This document shows positions 1 to 9,647 of a DNA stretch of 64,000 nt, piece after piece. The stretch covers positions 186,001 through 250,000 of the forward strand of contig NZ_JAEUAK010000010.1 in NCBI RefSeq assembly GCF_019511345.1, written 5' to 3'. The stretch comes from Rhizobium mesosinicum (GTDB lineage Bacteria > Pseudomonadota > Alphaproteobacteria > Rhizobiales > Rhizobiaceae). The position numbers and the translations under genes were made by a program. The notes below the pieces were generated by a model. It had not been told where the DNA came from. It did not search any database and was given only the letters and a program-made list of their open reading frames with translations. Within the stretch, counting starts at the first letter, position 1; the number at the start of each line of letters is the position of its first letter.

Positions 1-920
1 GCAAAGCGATTGAAGTCGTTGCGTTCGCGATACGCATGCGACAGGCCGCGCAGCACCAGCACGGTGAAGATGGCGACGAGCGCGATGCAGAAGACGATGC
101 CGAATTCCTCGGCCGCAACCGAGAAGATGAAGTCGGTGTGGGCATCCGGGATGATGCGCTTGACGATGCCTTCGCCCGGTCCCTGCCCGAACCAGTCGCC
201 GCGAATGATCGCCTCGCGGGCGGTATCGATCTGGAAGGTATCACCTTCGCCGGTCAGGAACTTGTCGATTCGACCCGCTACGTGCGGAAAGACATAATAC
301 GCCGTCACGAGGCCGCCTACGCCACCGGCACCGAGCACGATGATCCAGAGCCAAGGCATGCCGGCCATGAAGAACATGCCGCCCCAGACGGCCGTCGTGA
401 GGATCGTCTGGCCAAGGTCAGGTTGCGCCACGAGAAGGGCTGCGACCATGCCGAACAGGATGATGGCAAAAAGGTTGCCCGGGATTTCCGGCTGGCGGGC
501 ATGTTCGGAAAAGAGCCAAGCGCAGACGACGACGAAGGCCGGCTTCATGAATTCCGAAGGCTGAATGGAGATACCCGCAAGCGTCACCCAGCGGCGGGAT
601 CCCTTGACCTCTATGCCGAAGAACAATGCCAGAAGCATCATGGCAAGCGCCACGATCAGCAGGATAATGGCCGTCCGCCGCACCTGGCGCGGCGTCAGAA
701 AGGAAAGGCCAAGCATGACCGCGATCGACGGGATCATGAAGGCCGCGTGGCGCTTGACGAAGTGGAAAGGTTCCAGGCCGATGCGTTCGGCAACCGCCGG
801 CGAAGCCGCAAAGGAGAGCATGAAGCCGATGCCCATCAGGAAGAGGAACAAGGCCAGGAAAAAGCGGTCGATGGTCCAGAACCAATCGGCCAATGCTCCA
901 CGTTCCGCGCGGCTCACCAT
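1..920 (-). CDS. ftsW: Peptidoglycan glycosyltransferase FtsW, 3' end cut off by window edge
   Basis: SEDS-family polymerase that works with FtsI at the division septum. The frame is open from ATG at 920 to the left edge (about 306 codons), so the C-terminus is missing. Translation gives a short cytoplasmic N-terminus, then a series of hydrophobic helices. SEDS hallmarks are visible: the stretch KGSRRWV followed by a QPSEFMK segment, and near the cut end a GEGDTFQ...HTDFIF region. It starts 1 bp after the murD stop (TGA-C-ATG), so it is translationally coupled and last of the dcw genes seen here. Identity is clear from sequence and position. Only the end is unknown. Confidence 0.95.
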   Translation of the reverse strand, partial: MVSRAERGALADWFWTIDRFFLALFLFLMGIGFMLSFAASPAVAERIGLEPFHFVKRHAAFMIPSIAVMLGLSFLTPRQVRRTAIILLIVALAMMLLALFFGIEVKGSRRWVTLAGISIQPSEFMKPAFVVVCAWLFSEHARQPEIPGNLFAIILFGMVAALLVAQPDLGQTILTTAVWGGMFFMAGMPWLWIIVLGAGGVGGLVTAYYVFPHVAGRIDKFLTGEGDTFQIDTAREAIIRGDWFGQGPGEGIVKRIIPDAHTDFIFSVAAEEFGIVFCIALVAIFTVLVLRGLSHAYRERNDFNRF

Positions 921-921
921 G

Positions 922-2334
922 TCATTTATCTCCTGTCGCCGAATTGATCAGCATGGTTACCCCGTCAAGGGCGGCCACGTGGCCGACAAAGGCATCGCCC
1001 CTGACTTCGAAATTCTTGTACTGGTCGAAGCTTGCGCAAGCCGGGGATAACATCACGGCCACGGGACCGGTCTCATCCCTCTCCGCGTCAGCTGCCGCAT
1101 GCGCCACGGCTTGGCTCAGCGTGCCTGATATCTCATAGGGTGCTGCCTCGCCGAGCGTCGCGGCAAATTCCGCCGCCGCCTCACCGATCAGATAGGCCTT
1201 GGCGATACGTGGAAAATAGGGCGCAAGCGTCGTAATGCCGCCTGCCTTCGGCAAACCGCCGGCAATCCAGTAGATTCTATTGTAGCTCGAAAGTGCCGGC
1301 GCAGCGGCATCCGCGTTCGTCGCCTTGGAATCGTTGACGAAGACGACATTGCCGCGCCGGCCGACCGGCTGCATGCGATGCTTGAGACCGGGGAAGGATG
1401 CAAGACCCGCACGGATGTCCTCGGCGGAGACGCCGACGGCAAGGCAGGCAGCGACCGCGGCTGCGGCATTCTGCGCATTGTGGCTGCCGCGCAGTGTCTG
1501 GATGCCCTCGAGATCGATGAAAGGCAACATAGCGCCACCCGTTGCCTGGATGAGCTTCGTGCCTTCGGCATAGATGCCGTCGGCGAGTACGCTGCGGCGG
1601 GAGATCCTGATGACCTTCACCCCTGCCCGCTCGATGCGGTCGGCAATCAGCGCCGAATGGCTGTCATCGACACCGACAACAGCGACGTCGCTCCCGGCGA
1701 CCAGCCGCTCCTTGACATCGGCGTAGTGCTGCATAGTGCCGTGCCGATCGAGGTGATCGGGCGTCAGATTGAGGAGGATGCCGGCGGATGGATTGAGCGT
1801 CGGCGCCAGATCGATTTGGTAGGAAGAACATTCGACGACGAAGTAGCGCTCGGATTTCGGCGGATCGAGCGTCAGCACGGCCGTGCCGATATTGCCGCCG
1901 AGCTGCGTGTCACGGCCACTCGATTTCAAGATATGAGCGATCAGCGCCGTCGTCGTCGATTTGCCGTTCGTTCCGGTGATCGCGACGAAAGGACAATCGG
2001 GGGCATGCGCACGGCGCTCCCGCACGAAAAGCTCGACATCGCCAACGATATCAACGCCGGCCGCGCGTGCGAGATCAACCGTCCAGTGGGGCTTCGGATG
2101 GGTGAGCGGTACGCCGGGCGAAAGCACGAAGAGCGCCTGCGCGCTCCAGTCGATCGTATGGAGATCGGCAGTCCTTATGCCCCCTGCCGAGGCCTTGGCG
2201 ACGCTGTCAGGATTGTCGTCCCAAGCGATGACATCGGCCCCGCCGGCGATCAAAGCCTTGGCGGTCGCTGAGCCGGAGCCGCCGAGACCGAAGAGAGCGA
2301 CTTTCTTTCCTGCAAGCGTCGTGACCGGGATCAT
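922..2334 (-). CDS. murD: UDP-N-acetylmuramoyl-L-alanine:D-glutamate ligase
   Basis: Cytoplasmic Mur ligase adding D-Glu to UDP-MurNAc-L-Ala with ATP. It has 470 residues, usual for the family. An N-terminal Rossmann-like domain (FGLGGSG near residues 15-21) is followed by the ATP loop TGTNGKSTT at 120-128 and the HNAQN motif of the central domain. It lies 7 bp after mraY and 1 bp before ftsW in the standard order mraY-murD-ftsW. Nothing unusual seen. Confidence 0.97.
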   Translation of the reverse strand: MIPVTTLAGKKVALFGLGGSGSATAKALIAGGADVIAWDDNPDSVAKASAGGIRTADLHTIDWSAQALFVLSPGVPLTHPKPHWTVDLARAAGVDIVGDVELFVRERRAHAPDCPFVAITGTNGKSTTTALIAHILKSSGRDTQLGGNIGTAVLTLDPPKSERYFVVECSSYQIDLAPTLNPSAGILLNLTPDHLDRHGTMQHYADVKERLVAGSDVAVVGVDDSHSALIADRIERAGVKVIRISRRSVLADGIYAEGTKLIQATGGAMLPFIDLEGIQTLRGSHNAQNAAAAVAACLAVGVSAEDIRAGLASFPGLKHRMQPVGRRGNVVFVNDSKATNADAAAPALSSYNRIYWIAGGLPKAGGITTLAPYFPRIAKAYLIGEAAAEFAATLGEAAPYEISGTLSQAVAHAAADAERDETGPVAVMLSPACASFDQYKNFEVRGDAFVGHVAALDGVTMLINSATGDK

Positions 2335-2341
2335 GACCGCC

Positions 2342-3442
2342 TCACCGCAGTTTCAGGGTGGACAGGCCAAGCATGGCCAAGCCGACGGCAATGATCCAGA
2401 AACGGATCACCACCTGGCTCTCCGTCCAGCCCTTCTTTTCGAAATGGTGGTGGATCGGCGCCATGAGGAAGACGCGCCGGCCAGTCATCTTGAAGAAGCC
2501 GACCTGGATGATGACCGATAGGGTTTCCATGACGAAGAGGCCGCCGACGATCGCCATGACGATCTCGTGCTTGGTGGCAACGGCAACCGTGCCGATCGTG
2601 CCACCGAGCGCGAGCGACCCCGTGTCGCCCATGAAGATGGCCGCCGGTGGCGCGTTGAACCAGAGGAAACCGAGGCCCGCGCCGATGACGGCGCCGAGGA
2701 CGACGGCAAGTTCGCCCGTTCCGACCACGAAATTGATCTGCAGATAGTTCGCAAAGACCGCGTTACCGGCAAGATAGGCGATGATACCGAAGGCGGCTGC
2801 GGCAATCATGACGGGCACGATGGCAAGGCCGTCGAGGCCGTCGGTCAGGTTCACGGCATTACCGGCGCCGACGATGACGAAGCCGCCGAAGACGACGAAC
2901 ATGATGCCGATATTGATCAGGAAGTCCTTGAAAAAGGGGAATGCGATCGAGGAGCCGAAGGTCGAGCCGGCAGCGCCGGAGGCAAGGGCCGTGCGCATCA
3001 TGAAATAGACGGCGATGCCCGCAATGATGAATTCGATGCCCAGGCGCGCCTTGCCCGAAAAGCCCTTGTGGCTTTGTTTGGTGACCTTGAGATAATCGTC
3101 ATAGAAGCCGATGGCGCCGAAGCCGAGTGTCACGAGCAGCGTGGCGACGACATAGACATTGGAAAGATCGGCCCAGAGCAGCGACGCGCCGACGATGCCG
3201 GCAAGGATCATCAGGCCGCCCATCGTCGGTGTACCGGCCTTTTTGAAATGCGTTTGCGGCCCATCGGCGCGAATCGGCTGGCCTTTACCCTGCCGGATGC
3301 GCAGCGAGTTGATGATGGTAGGCCCGAAGAGGAAGACGATCAGAGCGGAGGTAAACAGAGCGGCACCCGCCCGGAAGGTAATATACCTGAACAAATTCAG
3401 AAATTTGAAATATTCCGACAGTTCGACTAGCCAAATCAGCAT
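2342..3442 (-). CDS. mraY: Phospho-N-acetylmuramoyl-pentapeptide transferase
   Basis: Membrane enzyme making lipid I by moving phospho-MurNAc-pentapeptide to undecaprenyl phosphate. 366 residues with about ten hydrophobic helices. The family motifs are present: the NAVNLTDGLDGLA loop holding catalytic aspartates, the GDTGSLALGG loop, and the C-terminal HHHFEKKGW signature. Start ATG at 3442 follows the murF stop by 20 bp. Part of one cotranscribed dcw unit. Confidence 0.97.
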   Translation of the reverse strand: MLIWLVELSEYFKFLNLFRYITFRAGAALFTSALIVFLFGPTIINSLRIRQGKGQPIRADGPQTHFKKAGTPTMGGLMILAGIVGASLLWADLSNVYVVATLLVTLGFGAIGFYDDYLKVTKQSHKGFSGKARLGIEFIIAGIAVYFMMRTALASGAAGSTFGSSIAFPFFKDFLINIGIMFVVFGGFVIVGAGNAVNLTDGLDGLAIVPVMIAAAAFGIIAYLAGNAVFANYLQINFVVGTGELAVVLGAVIGAGLGFLWFNAPPAAIFMGDTGSLALGGTIGTVAVATKHEIVMAIVGGLFVMETLSVIIQVGFFKMTGRRVFLMAPIHHHFEKKGWTESQVVIRFWIIAVGLAMLGLSTLKLR

Positions 3443-3462
3443 TCAAGGCCCCTTTTACCCGA

Positions 3463-4896
3463 TCATGGTTCGCGTTGCGTGTCTGAAACTGGCGGGTACT
3501 TGTCAAGAAGCGCGGCGACAATCTTGCCGAAACCGATCCCCAGAGACGACTTCACCATCAACACGTCGCCAGGTGCGACCGAGTTCAATATGAATTCCAA
3601 CAATTCTTCCGTCTTCTCGCGATGCTCGACCGCCACGCTATCGGGAAGCGATTCTTTCAGCGTCACCATCTCAGGTCCTGCGAGCCAGACATGTGCGAGA
3701 CCGGCGGCCAGCAGCGGCCCGGCGAGATCCGCATGCACCTGCTCGGCAAATTCGCCCATCTCCAGCATATCGCCGAGCACGGCGATGCGGCGCCCCCGGC
3801 CGGTCGGTTCGGCGCTCGCAAGCAGCGCGATCGCTGCGCGCATGGAGGCTGGGTTGGCGTTATAGCTCTCATCGATCAGCGTGAAGCTGCCATTACCGAT
3901 CGGAAGCCTGTAGCGCTTGCCCCTGCCCTTTTCCGGCTTCAACGTCGCAAGCGCTTCGATTGCCTTGTCGAGGCTGGCGCCGACGATCGTCACGACGCCC
4001 AATGCAGCGAGCGCATTCTCAGCGATGTGACGACCCGGTGCGCCGATGCGCACTTCCTTGGTATCGCCCCCGACAGTCATCCAGAGCGTCGAGCTTTCGT
4101 CCGAGCCGTTGAATTCAGCGAGGCGGAATTCCGCCTTGGCATGCTGGCCGAAGGAATGGATCTTCGTGATACCGAGCGCCTGGGCGGCCTGCTCCAGGAA
4201 ATTGAACTGATCGTTGTCGCGGTTGAGAACGACGTCCCCTCCGGGCTCCAGCCCCTCGAAGATTTCCGCCTTGGCGGCAGCGATTTCCTGAACGTTCTGG
4301 AAATTGCCGAGATGAGCCGGCGCGATCGTTGTGATGACTGCGACATGCGGTCGGATCATCTTCACGAGCGGCCGGATCTCATCCGGGTGGTTCATCCCGA
4401 CCTCGAAGACCCCGAAATAGGTGTCGATCGGCATACGCGCCAAGGTCAGCGGCACGCCCCAGTGATTGTTGAAGGAAGCAACCGACGCATGCACCTTGCC
4501 GGAAGGAGACAGCACCTGGCGCAGCATCTCCTTGGTCGTCGTCTTGCCGACCGAACCGGTGACGGCGATGATCTTCGCCCGCGAGCGCTCGCGCGATGCC
4601 TGTCCCAGCTTGCCGAGCGCGGCAAGCACATCCTCGACCACGATCATCGGCACCGTCAGACGCCCCATCGCCGGCAGGCGGGCCTCGCTGACAACAAGCA
4701 GCGACGCGCCGTTTGCCATCGCCATCGAAGCATAATCGTGTCCGTCCACGCGGTCACCCTTGATCGCGAAGAAGGCCTCGCCGGGCGCGATCGAGCGGCT
4801 GTCGATAGAAATGCCGGTAATGCCCTGCGGCAGCGTGCCGAACGGACGGCCTGCCATCGCGGCGATCATGTCTTCGGTCGTCCAGAGCCAGTTCAT
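3463..4896 (-). CDS. murF: UDP-MurNAc-tripeptide:D-Ala-D-Ala ligase
   Basis: Last cytoplasmic Mur ligase, adding D-Ala-D-Ala to the UDP-MurNAc-tripeptide. 477 residues. N-terminal substrate domain with DSRSIAPGEAFFA near 32-44, ATP loop TGSVGKTTT at 113-121, and the DESYNANPASM motif of the central domain. Its ATG overlaps the murE stop by 4 bp (4893-4896), so the two ligases are translationally coupled. Confidence 0.97.
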   Translation of the reverse strand: MNWLWTTEDMIAAMAGRPFGTLPQGITGISIDSRSIAPGEAFFAIKGDRVDGHDYASMAMANGASLLVVSEARLPAMGRLTVPMIVVEDVLAALGKLGQASRERSRAKIIAVTGSVGKTTTKEMLRQVLSPSGKVHASVASFNNHWGVPLTLARMPIDTYFGVFEVGMNHPDEIRPLVKMIRPHVAVITTIAPAHLGNFQNVQEIAAAKAEIFEGLEPGGDVVLNRDNDQFNFLEQAAQALGITKIHSFGQHAKAEFRLAEFNGSDESSTLWMTVGGDTKEVRIGAPGRHIAENALAALGVVTIVGASLDKAIEALATLKPEKGRGKRYRLPIGNGSFTLIDESYNANPASMRAAIALLASAEPTGRGRRIAVLGDMLEMGEFAEQVHADLAGPLLAAGLAHVWLAGPEMVTLKESLPDSVAVEHREKTEELLEFILNSVAPGDVLMVKSSLGIGFGKIVAALLDKYPPVSDTQREP

Positions 4897-6362
4897 GGTC
4901 CCCGCTCCTCCAAAGCCTTGCGCACTTCGGCATGATCCGAAAACGGCAGCGTGACGCTGCCGACCGTCTGCCCCTCTTCATGTCCCTTGCCGGCAACGAT
5001 CAGCGTATCGCCGGATTTCAGCTGCAGAACCGCCTCGCGGATCGCCTTTGCACGGTCGCCGATCTCGGAAGCGCATGTCGCGGCTGCCATAATCTCGGCG
5101 CGGATCGCAGCTGGCTCCTCCGAGCGCGGATTGTCATCGGTGACGATCACGACATCGGCGAGCCGGCAAGCGATCTCGCCCATGATCGGCCGCTTGCCGC
5201 GGTCGCGGTCGCCGCCGCAGCCGAACACGACGATGACGCGGCCCGTCGTGAACGGACGCACCGAGTTTAGCACATTTTCCAGCGCGTCCGGCTTATGAGC
5301 GTAATCGACATAGGCAAGCGCGCCGTCTTTGGTATGACCGACCAATTCGAGGCGGCCGGACGCACCCTGCAGCTTTTCGAGTGCCGCCATGGCGAGTTTT
5401 GCCGGCACACCCGTCGACATGGCGAGCGCAGCGGCAACCAGCGCATTGGCAATCTGGAAATCCCCTGCGAGCGGAATGTCGACTTCGAAGATCTCACCTT
5501 CGGCATGGACTTCCGCGACCTGCTTGTGACGGAAATGCTCGACACGCTTCAGCGTCAGATAAGTACCCTTGCGACCGACCGTGCGAACGTCATGGCCGGC
5601 AGCCGTCGCCACCTTGATCGCCTGCTCCGACCACGAATCGTCGGCGAAGATGATGGCCGGCGAGCCCTTCGGCAGCACCCGGTCGAAGAGGTGCATTTTG
5701 GCCGCCATATAGTCTTCGACCGTCGGATGGTAATCCATATGATCGCGACCGAGATTGGTGAACGCGGCTGCCGCGAGTTTCACGCCGTCGAGGCGATACT
5801 GGTCGAGCCCGTGGCTGGAAGCTTCCATAGATGCATGCGTGACGCCTTCATCAGCGAGTTCAGCGAGCAGCTCGTGCAGCGACACAGTATCAGGCGTCGT
5901 CAGCGAGCCATATTCATTGCGCGTCGGCGAGATGATGCCTGTCGTGCCGATCATCGCAGCCGCATGGCCTGCATGCGCCCAGATCTGTCTGACGAAGGAC
6001 GCAACAGAGGTCTTGCCGGCAGTGCCCGTCACCGCAACCATGGTTGCAGGCTGCCGGCCGTAGAAATGCGAAGCGGCAACGGAGAGGAAACGGCGCGGTT
6101 CGGAAACGACCAGAACCGGTACGGAGGTCTCGGCCGCATGCGATGCGATGACGGCGGCAGCACCCTTGGCAACGGCATCGGCGATGAAGCCCGCACCATC
6201 GGCCTTCGAACCGGCAATCGCCACGAAAGCCATTCCGGGCGCGATCTTCCGGCTGTCGGAAGACAATCCCGATATATCCAGCGCCCCGGCCGGTCCTTCA
6301 AGTTCAGCTTTGAGTTCCGGAAACGCATTTCCGGCGAGGTCCCGCAATTTCATCGAATGCAC
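4893..6362 (-). CDS. murE: UDP-MurNAc-L-Ala-D-Glu:meso-diaminopimelate ligase
   Basis: Adds the third stem-peptide residue. 489 residues. ATP loop TGTAGKTS at 112-119, and DNPR at 410-413, the motif known to select meso-diaminopimelate rather than lysine, as expected for a Gram-negative wall. A second in-frame ATG lies three codons downstream (Met4); the first is kept here. It starts 55 bp after ftsI and overlaps murF by 4 bp. Confidence 0.97.
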   Translation of the reverse strand: MHSMKLRDLAGNAFPELKAELEGPAGALDISGLSSDSRKIAPGMAFVAIAGSKADGAGFIADAVAKGAAAVIASHAAETSVPVLVVSEPRRFLSVAASHFYGRQPATMVAVTGTAGKTSVASFVRQIWAHAGHAAAMIGTTGIISPTRNEYGSLTTPDTVSLHELLAELADEGVTHASMEASSHGLDQYRLDGVKLAAAAFTNLGRDHMDYHPTVEDYMAAKMHLFDRVLPKGSPAIIFADDSWSEQAIKVATAAGHDVRTVGRKGTYLTLKRVEHFRHKQVAEVHAEGEIFEVDIPLAGDFQIANALVAAALAMSTGVPAKLAMAALEKLQGASGRLELVGHTKDGALAYVDYAHKPDALENVLNSVRPFTTGRVIVVFGCGGDRDRGKRPIMGEIACRLADVVIVTDDNPRSEEPAAIRAEIMAAATCASEIGDRAKAIREAVLQLKSGDTLIVAGKGHEEGQTVGSVTLPFSDHAEVRKALEERGP

Positions 6363-6417
6363 TTTTCTGGTTCAGGTCGATCGCCCCTTACGAATCGACA
6401 CCGACATTGATTCCCAC

Positions 6418-8166
6418 TCAATAAGACACCAACAAGGCCGAGCCGTCTTCGCCAAATTCCGGCTCGACACCGAGAATGGGTGCTGCACGCCGCACGATGT
6501 TCTTGACCATGGGTGCTGCCGTATAGGCGGCGATACGCTGATGCTGCTCACCATCCAGCGGTTCGTCGCAGAATGTCAGCACCACATATTTCGGATCGTC
6601 GATCGGGAAAGCCGCAAGAAAAGCGTTGAAATTCAGGTTGCTGGCATAGCGGCCGTTGACGACCTTGTCGGCCGTGCCGGTCTTACCGCCAACGTGGAAA
6701 CCCGGCACGTCGGCATTGCGGCCCGACCCCTTCATGCCGTTGAGTTTGAAGAGATAGCGGATGTCGTCGCTGGTGCTCTTCTTGACGACCATCTCGGCGA
6801 CTTCATCGGCCTGCTCGCGATTGCGCGGCAAGAAGGTCGGTTCGATCAGTTTGCCGCCGTTGATGAGCGCGGCGCCGGCAACAGCCGTCTGCAGCGGCGT
6901 GGTAGCCACGCCATGGCCGAAGGAGATCGTGATCGAGTTGATCTTCTTCCAGACGCGTGGCTGGCTTGGCATCTTCACTTCTGGCAGTTCGGTCTGCATC
7001 TTGGTGAGCAAGCCGAGGCGCGTCAGATATTCCTTCTGCAGGTCCATGCCGACGAGGTCGATCATCCTCGCCGTGCCGATGTTGGAGGAATATTCGAAGA
7101 TCTCAGGCACCGTCAGCCAGCGGCGCTGGCCGTGGAAATCGTGAATGGTGAAGCCGCCGATGCGGATGGGGTTGGTAGCGTCGAAACTATCCTTCAGCGA
7201 AACCTTGCCGCTGTCGATCGCCATGGCGGTCGAGAAGGTCTTGAAGGTGGAGCCCATTTCGAACGTGCCGTTCGACATGCGGTTCAGCCAGCCGTCCTTG
7301 GAGCCTTCCTGCGGATTGTTCGGGTCGAAATCCGGCGCAGACGCCATGGCGACCACCTCGCCTGTATGCGCATCGAGAACGACCGCGCCCGCACCCTTGG
7401 CCTTGTAGTTGACGACGGCATTGGCAACGACATCACGCACGATCGCCTGCACGCGCAGATCGATCGAAAGGCGAACCGGCTCCAGCGGCTGATTACTCGT
7501 CATGCCGACCGAGGCGAGATCGGCGAGCCCCTGATCGTCGATATATTTTTCCATGCCGGCGACGCCGCGGTTGTCAATATTGACGTAACCGAGGATGTGC
7601 GCAGCCGTCGCGCCACCGGGATAGAACCGGCGCTTTTCCGGACGAAACCCGATGCCGGGAATGCCGAGCGCCAGGATCTGGCTCTGCTGCTTCGGCGTCA
7701 ACTGGCGACGCAGCCAGGCGAAATGCGAGGTGCGGTTCGAGAGCTTCTTATAAGTGTCCTTGACGTCGAGGTCGGAAAGTACGGTCTGCAGCTTCTCGAC
7801 GGCCTCGTCAGTATCGACGATCTTGTTCGGCTCGGCAAACAGCGAAACCGTGCGAATGTCGGTCGCCAACACTTCGCCATTGCGGTCGATAATATCGGGG
7901 CGCGAGGCCATCAGCCGGTCGGGCGGCAGGATGGACGAGACCGATTCCGGCTCCTTCATCGCATATTCGACCATACGGCCGCCGATGATGGCATAGACGA
8001 CGGTAAAGCCGAAGATGAGCAGTCCGACACGGCTCTTGGCCTGCCCGGACTTGCGTTTGCGCGAACCTTCGATCGCCATGCCCGAGGGGGCGCCGAAACG
8101 GCCGTAGACGCCGGCGGAAAAATGCGCCTGGCTCTTCAGCACCATGATGCGGGAAAGAAAGGACAT
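6418..8166 (-). CDS. ftsI: Division-specific peptidoglycan transpeptidase (PBP3)
   Basis: Septal class B penicillin-binding protein that crosslinks glycan strands made by FtsW. 582 residues with a basic N-terminus, one membrane anchor at about 46-64, a dimerisation domain, and a transpeptidase domain carrying all three active-site motifs: STFK at 306-309, SSN at 360-362 and KTGT at 495-498. Its ATG shares one base with the ftsL stop (TAATG). The cytoplasmic tail before the anchor (about 45 residues, SRKRKSGQAK) is longer than in E. coli. Confidence 0.96.
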   Translation of the reverse strand: MSFLSRIMVLKSQAHFSAGVYGRFGAPSGMAIEGSRKRKSGQAKSRVGLLIFGFTVVYAIIGGRMVEYAMKEPESVSSILPPDRLMASRPDIIDRNGEVLATDIRTVSLFAEPNKIVDTDEAVEKLQTVLSDLDVKDTYKKLSNRTSHFAWLRRQLTPKQQSQILALGIPGIGFRPEKRRFYPGGATAAHILGYVNIDNRGVAGMEKYIDDQGLADLASVGMTSNQPLEPVRLSIDLRVQAIVRDVVANAVVNYKAKGAGAVVLDAHTGEVVAMASAPDFDPNNPQEGSKDGWLNRMSNGTFEMGSTFKTFSTAMAIDSGKVSLKDSFDATNPIRIGGFTIHDFHGQRRWLTVPEIFEYSSNIGTARMIDLVGMDLQKEYLTRLGLLTKMQTELPEVKMPSQPRVWKKINSITISFGHGVATTPLQTAVAGAALINGGKLIEPTFLPRNREQADEVAEMVVKKSTSDDIRYLFKLNGMKGSGRNADVPGFHVGGKTGTADKVVNGRYASNLNFNAFLAAFPIDDPKYVVLTFCDEPLDGEQHQRIAAYTAAPMVKNIVRRAAPILGVEPEFGEDGSALLVSY

Positions 8167-8603
8167 TATTCCACCGCCCCCGTTTCGATCTGGTCCGCAT
8201 CTTCAGCTTCGCGCGGCGCTGGCATCGGGGTCGGCTGACCCTTGGCACCCGTGCCGGCTTTGGCACCCGGCTTGGCGCCGGCCTTGGCTTCGGTCAGATC
8301 AGGCGCAGGAACTTGCGACTTCAGCATCGGCAGTTCGCGCGCATGGGCAAGCGCGGTCGAATCCGTCGGCTGCAGCTGCAGCTCGCCATTATAGGCGTTG
8401 ACCAGCCGCTCCAGCCGGTTCGGCTGCGATTGCAGCGCCCAGTCGGCCTTCAGGAGATCGATCGTGTCTTTCTCCAGCTTGATCTCCGCTTCGAGGCGCT
8501 GAACCTCCTCGAGCTTCAGCTCGGCGCGGTGCTTGATCGTATAGGTGACGGCGGCCGCGGCCGTCATGATGCCAATGAGCACAAGATCGAACGTTCTCAG
8601 CAT
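8166..8603 (-). CDS. ftsL: Cell division protein FtsL-like
   Basis: Small bitopic divisome protein of the FtsQLB group. The start was set at ATG 8603 because it lies 1 bp after the rsmH stop and is followed at once by a membrane helix (residues 5-20). The longer open frame upstream lies inside rsmH. 145 residues: anchor, coiled-coil heptads (about 25-60, LKLEEVQRLEAEI), a WALQSQPNRLERLV stretch typical of FtsL, and a low-complexity Ala/Gly/Lys/Pro tail (about 105-135). FtsL is poorly conserved, so the name rests on position, size and topology. Confidence 0.88.
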   Translation of the reverse strand: MLRTFDLVLIGIMTAAAAVTYTIKHRAELKLEEVQRLEAEIKLEKDTIDLLKADWALQSQPNRLERLVNAYNGELQLQPTDSTALAHARELPMLKSQVPAPDLTEAKAGAKPGAKAGTGAKGQPTPMPAPREAEDADQIETGAVE

Positions 8604-8604
8604 A

Positions 8605-9630
8605 TCAAGCTCCAAGCTTTCCGAGGCTGGCAAGATTGGGGAAACCGAAGAGCGAAATGTCTTCTGCTTCAGCGGGAGCGGCGGTGCGTTGGCCGGCACG
8701 CAGCTTGGCGGAACGGGCGCGCGGATTTGCCTGAGCTTCCTCTTCGCTGGCAGAAACCATCGGCTTGCCAACCGGCTCGAACGTGGCGGCACGCTCATGC
8801 GCAATGGGCAGGTGACGAGAGCCGGATGCCTTGCCTGCCCGGTCGGAGAAGAACTTCTTGACGATCCGGTCTTCCAGCGAATGGAACGTGACGACAACGA
8901 GACGGCCGCCGGGCTTCAGCGCCCGTTCTGCGGCAAACAGCGCCTGCGCCAGTTCGCCAAGCTCGTCATTGACGAAGATGCGCAGCGCCTGGAAGACGCG
9001 TGTCGCCGGATGGATTTTGTCCTTCATCTTGCGCGGCGTCACCAGCTCGATCAGGCCGGCAAGATCGCGCGTCGTCTCGAAGGGCTTTTCGGCACGATGT
9101 TTGTCGATGGCGTGCGCGATGCGGGGCGCCTGATTTTCCTCGCCGAGATAATGGAATATCCGGATAAGATCGGCAACCTTGGCGCGATTGACGACATCGG
9201 CAGCCGAAACACCCGCAGCCGACATGCGCATGTCGAGCGGGCCGTTCTTCTGAAAGGAGAAGCCACGCTCGGCCTCGTCGATCTGCATGGAGGAAACGCC
9301 GATATCGAGCACAACGCCATCGAGACCGCCTTCCGGCGCATGATCGGCAAGTGCAGAAAACCGCGAATGAATGAGCTTCAGGCGACCGCTATGCTTGGCG
9401 ACGAGCGCCTGGCCGGCGGCAATCGCCGTCGGATCGCGGTCGAGCGCGATCACATCAGCACCGGCATCGAGAATAGCGGACGTGTATCCGCCCGCGCCAA
9501 AAGTGCCATCGAGAATGACCTTGCCGGAAGAAGGCTCCAGCGCCGCAAGCACTTCCTTGAGAAGAACCGGAATGTGGCGAACCGGTCCGCCACCGGCTTC
9601 AGTTGAACCTCCGCCAGGATTCGCCGCCAT
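8605..9630 (-). CDS. rsmH: 16S rRNA (cytosine(1402)-N4)-methyltransferase
   Basis: SAM-dependent methyltransferase of 16S rRNA C1402 (MraW). The start at ATG 9630 gives 341 residues and the usual N-terminus HIPVLLKEV at 19-27. The frame stays open far upstream but there it runs across mraZ, so it was trimmed. SAM loop DGTFGAGGYT at 41-50, the DIGVSSMQID motif, and the conserved VVTFHSLEDR near the C-terminus. 17 bp separate it from the mraZ stop. Confidence 0.96.
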   Translation of the reverse strand: MAANPGGGSTEAGGGPVRHIPVLLKEVLAALEPSSGKVILDGTFGAGGYTSAILDAGADVIALDRDPTAIAAGQALVAKHSGRLKLIHSRFSALADHAPEGGLDGVVLDIGVSSMQIDEAERGFSFQKNGPLDMRMSAAGVSAADVVNRAKVADLIRIFHYLGEENQAPRIAHAIDKHRAEKPFETTRDLAGLIELVTPRKMKDKIHPATRVFQALRIFVNDELGELAQALFAAERALKPGGRLVVVTFHSLEDRIVKKFFSDRAGKASGSRHLPIAHERAATFEPVGKPMVSASEEEAQANPRARSAKLRAGQRTAAPAEAEDISLFGFPNLASLGKLGA

Positions 9631-9647
9631 TCCGTTCCCTCGTTCGT

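Noticed and set aside
36..947. 303-codon plus-strand frame
   Set aside because: Antisense to ftsW, rich in Arg/His/Asp/Glu as expected for the reverse of a GC-rich hydrophobic gene; no family motif.
6148..8238. 696-codon plus-strand frame
   Set aside because: Antisense across murE and ftsI, whose motifs are complete; composition is that of a shadow frame.
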